A stretch of 64,000 nt of DNA. Origin: Nostoc sp. TCL26-01. Its GTDB lineage: Bacteria > Cyanobacteriota > Cyanobacteriia > Cyanobacteriales > Nostocaceae. Below the pieces are notes generated by a model. It was not told where the DNA came from. It was given only the letters and a program-made list of their open reading frames with translations, and did no database searches. The stretch covers positions 558,001 through 622,000 of the forward strand of contig NZ_CP040297.1 of assembly GCF_013393945.1 (NCBI RefSeq), read 5' to 3'. This document shows positions 1 through 8,502 of this stretch, piece by piece (position 1 is the stretch's first letter; each line of letters begins with the position of its first letter). The position numbers and the translations under genes were made by a program.

Positions 1-2432
1 TCGATTTACAGGCAGAACAACTATCAGCTTTGACTCCATTGCATAGATTGAGTAATTTTATTGAAAATAAATTACTCTCAGAAGTTGCTCAAAATATTGT
101 AATTTTCATAGATGAAATAGATACAGTTCTCAGTTTAGACTTTCCCACTGGTGATTTTTTTGCATTTATTCGTTCTTGCTATAATCAACGTCCTATTAAC
201 CCAATTTATGAACGAATTACTTTTGTATTGCTAGGAGTAGCCACACCTTCGCAATTGATTCAAGATACCCAACGCACACCCTTTAATATTGGTGAAGCAA
301 TTCAATTAAATGGTTTTTCATTACAAGAAGCTCGACCATTAATTCAAGGGTTAGAAAGTAAAGTCAATAACCCGATAATTGCCGCCTATATTCTTAGAGA
401 AGTACTGAAATGGACTAATGGTCAACCATTCCTCACACAAAAAATATTCAAAATTATTGCAGATGATGAAAATAAGATTCCTAGTGATGAAACTTTAATA
501 TCTAAGTGGATAGAAGGATTAGTAAAATTAAGAATAATCGAAAATTGGGAATATCAAGACGAACCACAACATCTCAGAACTATTCACTACAGAATTATTA
601 ATAGTAAAGAAAATCTAGTTAAGCTGCTTAAATTATATCTAAAAATTTTGCAAAAAAAAGAAGTATTAGTCGATGATAGTTTAGAGCAAGGTGAATTACT
701 TTTGTCTGGGTTGCTAGAAGAAAGAAATGGCAAGTTAAAGGTTTACAATCGAATTTATGAATCAGTATTTGATGCTAATTGGGTTGAGCAAATGCTTGCA
801 GATACGCGACCCTATGAAGAACAGTTACTGAAATGGTTATCATCTAATCGTCAAGATAAATCCTCGCTATTGCAAGGTGAGCAATTACAAAAAGCAATTG
901 CATGGTGCGATGGTAAAATTCTGAATATTGAAGATTATCAGTTTATTAATGCTAGTCAAGAATTAGAAGTAAGCAATCTGAAAACTAAGATACAAAAAAA
1001 AGAACGTTTTCAACGCCTACTTGCAGGAGTAACTGTCAGTATGATGATTATTGCTGGAGTGAGTGTATTTCAATTACAAAAAACAATTCAATCAGAGTGG
1101 TTGCGTGTACCATATATTTTAGACCCAGAACTTTTTAGTCAGGGAGAAAAGTCTTTCTTTTTAGGTGATGAAATTTATTATCAAAATAAAGGAATTGAAG
1201 CTTTTAACAAACATGATTATTCAAAAGCAATAGAGTTTTTTAAAAAATCTAAAGATATAGACCGCAGTGATCCTGAAGTAGCAATTTATTACAATAATTC
1301 TTTAGCCTACAAACAGGGAAATCCAGTAACCGTAGCTGTAGTTGTACCTATGTATGCGAGAAGAGCATCTGCCATTTCAATATTGAGAGGAGTCGCTCTA
1401 GCCCAGAATGAGTTTAATCAGAAAAGTGGGTTTAAAAGTAGACTTTTGAATGTCAGAATAGCCAATGATAGTAATAATCCAGGACAAGCTAAAAAGGTTG
1501 CTAAAGAGTTAATTAAAGACTCAAATGTATTAGCAGTAATTGGTCACAATGCTAGCCAAGCTAGTTACTCTGCACTTAAGCAATATCAAAATAATAATTT
1601 GGCAATGATAGCTCCTACTAGCGCCAGTACGGAATTACAAGGTAAAGGTTTTTTCAGGACGATACTCTCTACTAAAGTTGCTGCTAAATACTTAGCCGAT
1701 TATGCTATCAATGATAATATAAAGAAAGTTGTTATTTACTATAATGAAGATGCTTATAGTAGAGATATCAAAAAAAATTTTAAAGCCTCCTTTGAAAAAC
1801 AAGGTGGAAAAGTTCAATTACCTATAATAGATTTGGAAGATTCACAACACAACGCTGCCTTAGAATTTTATCGCAGTCTAGTTAATGAAAATACTCCGGA
1901 TGCAGTTGTTTTTTTTCCAATGACAAACTTAGTTTCTACTGTGATTGACATTGTTAGTGAGAAAAGAAAGGTCAATCTAAAATTCAAAAGCAAGTTAAAT
2001 TTAAAATTGTTGGGAGGCGGAACTCTCTATACTTCAGATACTCTAAAACAAGCGAAAGAAGGTGTTGAAGGTTTAATATTGACAGTTCCTTGGTTTCCTG
2101 AAGAGAAAAATTCAAAAAAATTTGCAGAGCAAGCTTGCAAGAGATGGGAAGATAAAATTGACTGGGGAACAGCTTCTAGTTATGATGCTACTCAGGCTTT
2201 TATTGCAGCTATATCACAGTCTCAAAATCTCTCTCGAAAGGATGTAATTGAAAAGTTAGAATCCATTAAGCTACCAGCTGAGAAAACTTCAGGTGAGCCA
2301 CTCCAATTCAGCAATGGTGAACGGAAAGATGCTAAACCAGTTTTAGTCCAAGTAGTTGAAGGTAAGAGCAAAGAGTGTGGAAGTATGGAGGCGGGAGGAT
2401 TTCATTTTGAGCAAGTGGAAGAAAATCAGTAG
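1..2432 (+). CDS. AAA-like ATPase / TM / TPR / periplasmic-binding fusion protein, 5' truncated
   Basis: The frame is open back to base 3, so the start lies before the window and the TTG at 30 is not a real start. The first ~300 visible residues resemble the cyanobacterial AAA-like (AAA_35) family, with a Walker B-type IDEID near base 130. A single hydrophobic span follows at about 1005-1075 (LLAGVTVSMMIIAGVSVF). Next comes a TPR-like helical stretch (about 1190-1310), then a type I periplasmic ligand-binding domain from about 1320 to the end (TVAVVVPMYARR, VLAVIGHNAS, APTSASTEL), as in branched-chain amino acid ABC receptors. I infer a membrane protein with a cytoplasmic ATPase and an extracytoplasmic sensor. 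The Walker A region is outside the window. No transporter partner lies downstream; the next gene runs the other way. Confidence 0.85.
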   Translation, partial: DLQAEQLSALTPLHRLSNFIENKLLSEVAQNIVIFIDEIDTVLSLDFPTGDFFAFIRSCYNQRPINPIYERITFVLLGVATPSQLIQDTQRTPFNIGEAIQLNGFSLQEARPLIQGLESKVNNPIIAAYILREVLKWTNGQPFLTQKIFKIIADDENKIPSDETLISKWIEGLVKLRIIENWEYQDEPQHLRTIHYRIINSKENLVKLLKLYLKILQKKEVLVDDSLEQGELLLSGLLEERNGKLKVYNRIYESVFDANWVEQMLADTRPYEEQLLKWLSSNRQDKSSLLQGEQLQKAIAWCDGKILNIEDYQFINASQELEVSNLKTKIQKKERFQRLLAGVTVSMMIIAGVSVFQLQKTIQSEWLRVPYILDPELFSQGEKSFFLGDEIYYQNKGIEAFNKHDYSKAIEFFKKSKDIDRSDPEVAIYYNNSLAYKQGNPVTVAVVVPMYARRASAISILRGVALAQNEFNQKSGFKSRLLNVRIANDSNNPGQAKKVAKELIKDSNVLAVIGHNASQASYSALKQYQNNNLAMIAPTSASTELQGKGFFRTILSTKVAAKYLADYAINDNIKKVVIYYNEDAYSRDIKKNFKASFEKQGGKVQLPIIDLEDSQHNAALEFYRSLVNENTPDAVVFFPMTNLVSTVIDIVSEKRKVNLKFKSKLNLKLLGGGTLYTSDTLKQAKEGVEGLILTVPWFPEEKNSKKFAEQACKRWEDKIDWGTASSYDATQAFIAAISQSQNLSRKDVIEKLESIKLPAEKTSGEPLQFSNGERKDAKPVLVQVVEGKSKECGSMEAGGFHFEQVEENQ

Positions 2433-2520
2433 GAATTATAGTCGAAGTTAGGTTTTGTCATTTTTTGGATTTCAAAATGCGATCGCCTACAATCAGTATA
2501 AGTAGCTAAAATCATCGCCT

Positions 2521-2985
2521 TTATACTTCATCCTCGCTCACCTGAAAATCTACCAGCAATTCATCTACACTTTCTGGAAAATTTCCTCGTTCTACCATTT
2601 TCGTAAACACTTGGTAGCAGTCATTTTTAGCCCTCTCTTTGCGCGGAAAACCTAACCATAAAATAGCGATCGCTTTTAACTGTTCTGTATCAAAAGCTCT
2701 AAAAAACAATCGATATCGTTCTGGTAAACCCATCTTTTTTACCCGTCCATAGCGTTTTAATGCACCCGTTAAGGCAAAATGACTAGCAAATGGATCGGTA
2801 GGAATCTTAGTTTCAATTGCAATAGTAATTGCTGCAAATAACTTTACTGTCGCATGGGTTTTGTATTCAGCTGCTGATAATTGCTCTCGCAAATGAGAAA
2901 CGCGCTCAAATAATTCTTGATATTGAGTTCCAAATAGTTGTGGATGAAAATAAATTTCCCAACCATTACTGACAAACTTCGCCAT
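2521..2985 (-). CDS. YhaV-family type II toxin
   Basis: A 154-residue protein that looks like the YhaV family of ribosome-dependent or free mRNA endoribonucleases (RelE-like superfamily). The start NGWEIYFHPQLF, the central GALKRYGRVKKMGLPERYRLFF and the basic/aromatic patch WLGFPRKERAKNDCYQVF are typical of YhaV toxins. Its start lies inside the end of the upstream AbrB-type gene (20-bp overlap), the usual antitoxin-first arrangement. Length is normal and no disruption is visible, so the pair is likely active. Assignment is by recognition of family motifs. Confidence 0.85.
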   Translation of the reverse strand: MAKFVSNGWEIYFHPQLFGTQYQELFERVSHLREQLSAAEYKTHATVKLFAAITIAIETKIPTDPFASHFALTGALKRYGRVKKMGLPERYRLFFRAFDTEQLKAIAILWLGFPRKERAKNDCYQVFTKMVERGNFPESVDELLVDFQVSEDEV

Positions 2986-3313
2986 CTGCTAGCAACTCAT
3001 CGTCTAATTCTACGCCTGCTGTCAGTTTATGAGCAGCCTCAGACATTTCAGTTGTATAAGGTTGCAGTGTATTATTTTTTAACGCTTCTGTAATGGCAAA
3101 ATCCAGAAATAGGCGCATTAATACTGAATCTTCTGAGTCTTTATCATCACTCTGTTTTGGTACAATTCGCAAAATTGCCGTGTCTGGTGCTAAGACTTCT
3201 ATCCAACCATCTGCATTGGCAAACTGAGGATATTCTCGATAAAACTCAGACGGTAGCCTAAACCCCGCACTGTTACCAATTTTTGTACTACGAATGCTAT
3301 ATGAGTTACTCAT
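2966..3313 (-). CDS. AbrB/PrlF-like antitoxin of the YhaV pair
   Basis: A 115-residue protein whose N-terminus (IRSTKIGNSAGFRLPSEF) is a swapped-hairpin AbrB/SpoVT DNA-binding domain. The acidic C-terminal half probably wraps the toxin. The 3' end overlaps the toxin gene by 20 bp, so the two are translationally coupled. In this family the antitoxin normally represses its own promoter, which would lie just upstream. That upstream DNA (3317-3344) is an exact copy of part of the sulfite reductase gene, so the control region may have been rearranged. Confidence 0.8.
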   Translation of the reverse strand: MSNSYSIRSTKIGNSAGFRLPSEFYREYPQFANADGWIEVLAPDTAILRIVPKQSDDKDSEDSVLMRLFLDFAITEALKNNTLQPYTTEMSEAAHKLTAGVELDDELLADGEVCQ

Positions 3314-3316
3314 TCG

Positions 3317-3344
3317 ACAAAACCTAATTCTGCCATGTAAGGAC
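3317..3344. repeat. 28-bp exact duplicate of an internal sulfite reductase segment
   Basis: Bases 3317-3344 are identical, in the same orientation, to 4307-4334 inside the sulfite reductase gene (the codons for [11 protein letters not shown] next to the CxxxC motif). The copy begins three bases upstream of the antitoxin start codon. A chance 28-base match over this distance is very unlikely, so a small local duplication or template switch is inferred. Confidence 0.9.
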
Positions 3345-3348
3345 TGTA

Positions 3349-3549
3349 CTAGCTATTTTCTTGTATGCGCCGTCTATCCTCAATTATTTGCTGCAACTTT
3401 CCTGCTTCCTCAACTGTATAAAAGGTCTGATTTGGTTCAGATGTAATTTTATCCATCAAGGCGTGAAAAGCTTCAGTATCGTTGCGATTTTTTAAAAGAT
3501 AAGCTTTTAAATCGGACTTACTCATTGCCGCAAAGTTGGGTTTTGTCAT
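3349..3549 (-). CDS. DUF6887-family small protein
   Basis: A 66-residue protein starting MTKPNFAAMSKSDLKAYLL and containing TVEEAGKLQQIIEDRRR. It matches my memory of DUF6887, short cyanobacterial proteins found next to DUF6888. I chose the ATG at 3549 because it forms an ATGA overlap with the stop of the upstream DUF6888 gene; an in-frame upstream extension to 3576 is less likely. It is predicted soluble and helical. Function is unknown. The coupled two-gene layout resembles toxin-antitoxin pairs, but no toxin fold is recognisable. Confidence 0.75.
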   Translation of the reverse strand: MTKPNFAAMSKSDLKAYLLKNRNDTEAFHALMDKITSEPNQTFYTVEEAGKLQQIIEDRRRIQENS

Positions 3550-3737
3550 TCTTCGTATCTCCATTTGCCATCGCATGTAATTAAGATACCCGTTTCTTCC
3601 CCAGCAAGAATGTAAACGTTGCCAGTACGTTCATCGATTCGGACTATAAAAATCGGCAAAAATAAACTTGTAATACGTTGACAAAGGATAAAACACGTTG
3701 TTTTCTGCTCTGAAGTAGGATAAACCGGGATTTTCAT
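3546..3737 (-). CDS. DUF6888-family small protein
   Basis: A 63-residue protein with the core VRIDERTGNVYILAGEETG, which I recognise as DUF6888, a short cyanobacterial family. The N-terminal half (TTCFILCQRITSLFLPIFIV) is hydrophobic with two cysteines. The TGA stop overlaps the ATG of the DUF6887 gene (ATGA at 3546-3549), indicating translational coupling. No catalytic motif is visible and function is unknown. It is followed by the YhaV module on the same strand, so all four small genes could share a transcript. Confidence 0.75.
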   Translation of the reverse strand: MKIPVYPTSEQKTTCFILCQRITSLFLPIFIVRIDERTGNVYILAGEETGILITCDGKWRYEE

Positions 3738-3841
3738 TGGAATTGTGAACTGTTATGCTTTTCTGGAGAATAATTGAAATTGCATAATTTGTCCTAATTA
3801 ATGAAAACTTGCTGATATTAACTATTTTATTTTAGCTTGAG

Positions 3842-3885
3842 GACATTCCTGGTATAGCCTGACGACTATACCAGGAGCGAATGTC
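3842..3885 (-). terminator. Hairpin just after sulfite reductase
   Basis: Perfect 10-bp arms CCTGGTATAG (3848-3857) and CTATACCAGG (3866-3875) flank an 8-base loop. They are extended by outer arms GACATTC (3842-3848) and GAATGTC (3879-3885). The structure lies 6 bp past the sulfite reductase stop codon and probably ends that transcript. There is no clean U run on the minus strand, so it could instead be an mRNA-stabilising hairpin. Confidence 0.6.
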
Positions 3886-3891
3886 ACTAGG

Positions 3892-5844
3892 TTAGGTGAG
3901 ATGTTGGAAATAAGCGTCTAGCGCTTCCTTGACTAACTCAGTCATTGATCTACCTTGGCTTGTGGCTGTGGTTTTGACTTTGTTGTACAAGTCATCATGC
4001 AAACTGACGCGATACCGGGCTTTGCGAGACTTGGTTGCTAATGTAGGCTCTTCTGGCTCTACCGTTAGAGTCACTGGTTCTGGCTGGTATTGAGCGACAA
4101 ATTCACGGATGGCATCAAACCCAAGGCGATCGCAAAAATCTCCAAAGCTTTCTTGTGGCTTGCGAGATTGTTTGAAAAAGACGAAAATCGGCTCTAAAAA
4201 GCTTTCTATGTCTTTATCAGGCAATTTTTCCACGTAAGGCTGTGCCAAGCGTGTCTGATCTGGCGAACCACCCAACCACACTTGATAACTTTCCGGCGCA
4301 CTACCCACAAAACCTAATTCTGCCATGTAAGGACGAGCGCAACCATTAGGGCATCCCGTCATCCTTACCACAAAATGTTCATTTTGTAAACCAACTTTAT
4401 CTAACAGAGTGCGAATCCTGGCTAAAATACCGGGTATGGCTCGTTCTGATTCGGTGATAGCTAAACCGCAGGTAGGTAAAGCTGGGCAAGCCATCGCATA
4501 GCGTTCTAGCGGCTCAATTTTACCAGGGTCAGTAACAATCCCACAACGGTCAAGAATTTCTTGAATCGCTGATTTTTGTGCTGGGGCAATTTCGTAGAAA
4601 ATCAGGTTTTGGTGGGGTGTGAGGCGGATGGGTAGGTTAAATTGCTCGACAATTTCCCGTAAGGCTGTTTTCAGTTGGAAAGTGCCTTCATCTTTTACCC
4701 GACCGTTGTCAATGGAAATACCCAAGAATAAATTACCATCACCTTGTTCATGCCAACCCAGAAAATCTTCATATTTAAATTCTGGTAGGGGTTGGAAAGG
4801 AGCAAGGGGTTTACCAAAATACTCTTCCACTTTGGCGCGGAACTTATCCACACCCCAATCATTAATTAAATATTTTAACCGGGCATGACGACGATCGCTG
4901 CGATCGCCATAATCTCGCTGAGTTGCCACAATCGCTTTGACAGCATCATACACATCATCCTTGGCTACATAACCAATAGGGTCTGCTACTCTAGCGAAGG
5001 TTTCTTCTTTGTTGTGTGTGCGTCCTAAACCACCACCAGCAAAGATGTTAAATCCTTGCAAATTATCTTGTTCATCGGTGATGACGACTAAAGTCAAGTC
5101 TTGGGAATATAAATCAATGGAATTATCCCCCGGTACAGTCACACTCACCTTGAACTTGCGAGGCATATAGTGAGTGCCGTAGAGAGGTTCTTCTGTGTCG
5201 TGAACGATTGTTCCGTTACCGTTACGTTCTCTAGCCGCTTTTACCTCTGGACTTTCTTCTGCACTAATGGCTTTTTCCCCATCCAGCCAGATTTCGTAAT
5301 AAGCACCAGTTTGGGGTGAGAGTAAGTCAGCGATATTTTGGGCATATTCCCAAGCGTACTGATAATCAGCCCGGTTTTTCAAGGGGACTGGTGGAGCCAT
5401 GACATTACGATTGATGTCACCGCAAGCGCCCAAAGTGGAACCCAGATTTTGAATGATAGAAGCGATCGCCGCTTTGAGATTTTTCTTTAAAATCCCATGT
5501 AATTGAAAACCTTGGCGAGTAGTCGCACGTAGGGTATGGTTGCCATATTCATCAGCTAGCTTGTCTAGAGCTAAATATAGCTGCGGCGGCACTAAACCAC
5601 CCGGATTTTTTGTCCGCAGCATAAACTGGTAATCTTTCTCCTGTCCCTTGACACGATTATCGCGGTTATCTTGCTGATAAGAACCGTGAAACTTGAGGAT
5701 TTGGATTGCATCTTCACTAAAATGAGTCGTATCCTCAAGGATTTGCGTTGCTACAGGTTCACGTAAAAAATTACTGTTTTCTTTAATTCCTTCAACTTTG
5801 GAAGGCTTACGGCTAGCGATCGGGGGAGGAGCAGATTTAACCAT
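3892..5844 (-). CDS. sir: Ferredoxin-dependent sulfite reductase with C-terminal RHH-like tail
   Basis: A 650-residue assimilatory sulfite reductase that reduces sulfite to sulfide with six electrons from ferredoxin, using siroheme and a 4Fe-4S cluster. The cluster/siroheme cysteines are visible as ACPALPTC (C-x5-C) and GCPNGC (C-x3-C). The two nitrite/sulfite reductase ferredoxin-like repeats carry [13 protein letters not shown] and [11 protein letters not shown] chose the ATG at 5844 (MVKSAPPP) over an in-frame start at 5907 that adds an unrelated Cys-rich stretch. The last 43 residues (3895-4023; [14 protein letters not shown], then [16 protein letters not shown]) look like a ribbon-helix-helix DNA-binding domain. 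Siroheme genes lie at the far end of the window. Confidence 0.95.
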   Translation of the reverse strand: MVKSAPPPIASRKPSKVEGIKENSNFLREPVATQILEDTTHFSEDAIQILKFHGSYQQDNRDNRVKGQEKDYQFMLRTKNPGGLVPPQLYLALDKLADEYGNHTLRATTRQGFQLHGILKKNLKAAIASIIQNLGSTLGACGDINRNVMAPPVPLKNRADYQYAWEYAQNIADLLSPQTGAYYEIWLDGEKAISAEESPEVKAARERNGNGTIVHDTEEPLYGTHYMPRKFKVSVTVPGDNSIDLYSQDLTLVVITDEQDNLQGFNIFAGGGLGRTHNKEETFARVADPIGYVAKDDVYDAVKAIVATQRDYGDRSDRRHARLKYLINDWGVDKFRAKVEEYFGKPLAPFQPLPEFKYEDFLGWHEQGDGNLFLGISIDNGRVKDEGTFQLKTALREIVEQFNLPIRLTPHQNLIFYEIAPAQKSAIQEILDRCGIVTDPGKIEPLERYAMACPALPTCGLAITESERAIPGILARIRTLLDKVGLQNEHFVVRMTGCPNGCARPYMAELGFVGSAPESYQVWLGGSPDQTRLAQPYVEKLPDKDIESFLEPIFVFFKQSRKPQESFGDFCDRLGFDAIREFVAQYQPEPVTLTVEPEEPTLATKSRKARYRVSLHDDLYNKVKTTATSQGRSMTELVKEALDAYFQHLT

Positions 5845-6031
5845 CAGAGTTCTATAATTATTCTCAATAAGGCATCGGTCATCGCCGAAACAGCAAATTC
5901 CCAGCATTTTTCCAGCCGAGACTTTCCCGGTAATCCGGTCGGGAATATGAATAATACCTCAATTTTAACACGCCGAAAAGCCGGCTTAGTCAGTGATCTT
6001 ACACTTACCATTAAACCAGCTTTTTGTTATT

Positions 6032-6165
6032 AGTGCTGAGTGAGGGAGTGAGGGAGTGAGAGAGTGAGGGAGTGAGGGAGTGAGTTAAGAAGTTTTTCTC
6101 CTCTGCTCCTCTGCTCCTCCGCCCCTCTGCCCCTCTGCCCCTCTGCTCCCCCACACCCCCACAAC
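6032..6165. repeat. Tandem repeat block (GAGTGAGG heptamers and CTCTGCCC octamers)
   Basis: Between the sir start and the outer-membrane gene end (5845-6168) the only structure is this low-complexity block: GAGTGAGGGAGTGAG-type heptamers to about 6085, then CTCTGCTC/CTCTGCCC octamers to about 6150. The open frame across it on the minus strand is compositional. The sir promoter must lie in 5850-6030, but I could not fix its elements. Confidence 0.85.
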
Positions 6166-6168
6166 CTA

Positions 6169-6702
6169 TTAAAACCGATAGCCAATACCACCATTAATGC
6201 TGACTGCTGAGGCTGGGCTATTTTGGTAAGCACTGAGTCCAACTTTGGCGTTGGTGTAAATCAAGAAATTATTGGCAACTTCGGATTCAATTCCTGCACC
6301 TACTACTACAGCATCTCTATTACCGATGGGAGTGGGTGAGCCATTTTTTTCGACAAAGGAATAACCACCTGTGAGGAAAGCGTTAGTTCCTTTAGCAATT
6401 GGCACATCTACAGAAACTTCAGGAATGATTGCCGTGGTCTGATCATTCCATAGAACGTTACCACGTGCGGAAAATGGTGTGTTACCCAGTTTTACACGGC
6501 CTGTGAGGTTCCCACCCAAGTTAGCCGCATCATTGTTCTCTCCACCATTAGTGACACCTGCGGCTAAACCAGCACCAACATAACTGGCGTTAGTACCTTT
6601 TTTAGTTTCCGCAGATGCTTGACCAGGATTGAGTAAAATAGGCGCAATTAACAAGGAAGACAATGCAGAGATTGTCATCAAAGACTTGAGTATATTTTTC
6701 AT
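6169..6702 (-). CDS. Small outer-membrane-type beta protein with signal peptide
   Basis: A 177-residue protein starting at ATG 6702. It has a classic signal peptide (MKNILKSLMTISALSSLL, then ILLNPGQASA before the predicted cleavage). The mature part is glycine-rich, alternating beta-type sequence ending GGIGYRF, with the terminal phenylalanine typical of outer-membrane barrels. Candidate strands include GRVKLGNTPFSARGNVLW and NNFLIYTNAKVGLSAY. The end resembles the barrel end of the SLH-FAS1 protein at 31533-33206. No transport function can be assigned. The frame extends upstream to 6759, but the signal peptide fixes the start. Confidence 0.75.
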   Translation of the reverse strand: MKNILKSLMTISALSSLLIAPILLNPGQASAETKKGTNASYVGAGLAAGVTNGGENNDAANLGGNLTGRVKLGNTPFSARGNVLWNDQTTAIIPEVSVDVPIAKGTNAFLTGGYSFVEKNGSPTPIGNRDAVVVGAGIESEVANNFLIYTNAKVGLSAYQNSPASAVSINGGIGYRF

Positions 6703-6840
6703 AATCTCGAAAAAATTTGTTGTTTTTGCTTTTACATTCCTAGTCGAAAACTGTATCAAAAAGTTCCAAAGTTTTTGGGAAATTTATCTAAATAATTGTT
6801 GTGATTGGTGTTAAGTATTTGCGTGGTTCATCAGTTGATG

Positions 6841-6873
6841 AGATCCCCGACTTCTTTGAGAGGTCGGGGATCT
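6841..6873. repeat. Perfect 11-bp palindrome AGATCCCCGAC / GTCGGGGATCT
   Basis: Arms 6841-6851 and 6863-6873 with an 11-base loop. The sequence type (ATCCCCGACTTCTT...) is a dispersed palindrome I associate with Nostoc-group genomes. It lies upstream of the start of the outer-membrane gene, so it is not that gene's terminator. Confidence 0.7.
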
Positions 6874-6999
6874 TAACCCCAGAGATTATTGCGCTACTTA
6901 TACCTTGCCGTCTAGCTTTTTATATAAACATATACACTTTTTGAACTGGCACAAAACCAAAAAAAATTTCTAATATATGCGGCAAATAAAAATACTAAC

Positions 7000-7127
7000 G
7001 TAAGAATTCAGCACCCAGGAGTCAGAAGTCAGAATTAATCAGGTTTAGGAATATTAGCTTACTCATCAAATATGAGAATTTGAACTATTCTGACTCCTGT
7101 ATTCTGAGGGATATATCCTTACATAAC
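7000..7127. mobile_element. MITE-like element, copy 1
   Basis: A ~123-bp sequence (7000-7122) nearly identical to 49393-49516. Its imperfect terminal inverted repeats begin GTAAG and end CTTAC, and both ends contain TCAGAAT/ATTCTGA tracts. Here the direct repeat ATACTAAC flanks it at 6992-6999 and 7128-7135, an apparent 8-bp target duplication that puts the right end at 7127. It encodes no protein. It sits in the 632-bp gap between the outer-membrane gene and the ADP-ribosylglycohydrolase gene. Confidence 0.8.
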
Positions 7128-7230
7128 ATACTAACTAAGTGTTATTTTGTTCGCTTATTCGATATGTATCAACTATAGGACGAGTATTTGATGATGGAAA
7201 AAATTCAGAATAAATCGACGAACTTCTTAC

Positions 7231-7260
7231 CTATTGCCTATTGCCTATTGCCTATTGCCT
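7231..7260. repeat. STRR: about four TATTGCC heptamers
   Basis: CTATTGCC units repeat with a 7-bp period about 75 bp upstream of the ADP-ribosylglycohydrolase start, a typical cyanobacterial short tandem repeat. Confidence 0.85.
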
Positions 7261-7334
7261 GTAACAACTATGGCAACACGCTCTCTCAGAAATATATAAA
7301 GTAGATTTTTAATCATCTACATGGAGATTAGAGA

Positions 7335-8276
7335 ATGCTAACCGCCCCAAAAACGTTATCTGGGTTGATGGGTTTGTGTGTCGGTGATGCGTTGGGTGTA
7401 CCTGTAGAGTTTACTAGCCGCACCGAACTAGTTAAATCTCCGGTGACAAAAATGCTGGGCTATGGCACATGGAATCAACCACCAGGAACTTGGTCTGATG
7501 ACAGTTCCTTAACATTTTGCTTGGCAGAAAGTTTATGTAGAGGCTATTCTTTGGATGCGATCGCTAATTCTTTTTGGCGCTGGTACAAGGATGCTTACTG
7601 GACTCCCCGTGGTGAAATATTTGGCATTGGCGAAAGTACTCATGCTGTAATTATGCGTTTGAAACAAGGCATTTCGCCTCTACAGGCTGGAGGAACCAGC
7701 GAAATGAGCAATGGCAACGGTTCTTTGATGAGAATTTTGCCAATGGCTTTTTGTTATAAAAATTTAACTTTTTGGGAGTTGATGCGGCGAGTGCATGAAG
7801 TTTCTTGTATCACTCACGCTCATCCACGCGCTCAAATGGCTTGCGGCATTTACATTAATATTGCAGTGGCAATTCTTCAGGGTGCTGATCTGCCGACAGC
7901 CTATTTACAAGGACTAAGAAATAGCCAAAAAATTTATGCTGCTGATGAGTATGGTTCAGAACAGCCGCATTTTGCCAGAATTTTCAGTGGTGAAATTGCC
8001 CAATTACCAATGGCAGAAATTAATTCTGGTGGTTATGTAATTGACACCCTAGAAGCGTCCCTCTGGTGTTTGTTAAACACTTCCTCTTATGCTGAAGCCG
8101 TACTCAAAGCGGTTAACTTAGGCGGGCATACAGATACAACTGCGGGGGTAACTGGAGGGTTGGCAGGTATTTACTATGGAGTAGAATGTATTCCCCAACA
8201 ATGGGTCAAGCAAATTGCTCGTAGACAAGACATTATTAACCTAGCTAACCGTTTAGCGGCAGCTGTTTTGGATTAG
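7335..8276 (+). CDS. ADP-ribosylglycohydrolase (DraG-like) family protein
   Basis: A 313-residue protein of the ADP-ribosylglycohydrolase fold, which removes ADP-ribose from proteins or small molecules using two metal ions. Metal-site motifs are present: GLCVGDALGVPVEF at the N-terminus, TWSDDSSLTFCLAESL near residue 57, and GGHTDTTAGVTGGLAG near the C-terminus. NGNGSLMRILPMAF is also typical. The start at 7335 has a GGAG 8 bases upstream. The true substrate is unknown; DraG of nitrogenase is one characterised relative, but nothing here ties this gene to nif control. The TAG stop is the first part of an ATTAGTC repeat array. Confidence 0.9.
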   Translation: MLTAPKTLSGLMGLCVGDALGVPVEFTSRTELVKSPVTKMLGYGTWNQPPGTWSDDSSLTFCLAESLCRGYSLDAIANSFWRWYKDAYWTPRGEIFGIGESTHAVIMRLKQGISPLQAGGTSEMSNGNGSLMRILPMAFCYKNLTFWELMRRVHEVSCITHAHPRAQMACGIYINIAVAILQGADLPTAYLQGLRNSQKIYAADEYGSEQPHFARIFSGEIAQLPMAEINSGGYVIDTLEASLWCLLNTSSYAEAVLKAVNLGGHTDTTAGVTGGLAGIYYGVECIPQQWVKQIARRQDIINLANRLAAAVLD

Positions 8277-8500
8277 TCAATGGTCATTAGTCAATGGTCA
8301 TTAGTCATTAGTCAATGGTCATTAGCATTTCTTCTTCTCCCCTGCACCCCAAATCAGTTACCAGTTATCAGTTATCAGTTATCAGTTAATAAACGTTCAC
8401 TTTTTACTGTTCACTGTTCACTGTTTACACCCCTCACTCCCTCACTCCCTCACTCCCTCACTCATGACTCAGCACTCAGCACTCATGACTCACTACTCTA
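8277..8500. repeat. STRR block (ATTAGTC, CAGTTAT, CCTCACT, CAGCACT units)
   Basis: Successive arrays of heptamers (GTCATTA/GTCAATG, then ATCAGTT, then CCCTCACT and CAGCACT/CATGACT) fill the gap after the ADP-ribosylglycohydrolase gene. The open frame through this block is repeat translation, not a gene. Confidence 0.9.
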
Positions 8501-8502
8501 AG

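Noticed and set aside
6030-6242. 70-codon minus-strand open frame
   Set aside because: It is translation of GAGTGAGG/CTCTGCCC repeats plus the out-of-frame end of the outer-membrane gene.
7335-8276. Assigning the ADP-ribosylglycohydrolase as DraG (nitrogenase reactivation)
   Set aside because: No DraT partner and no nif genes nearby; the family is broad, so only family-level naming is justified.
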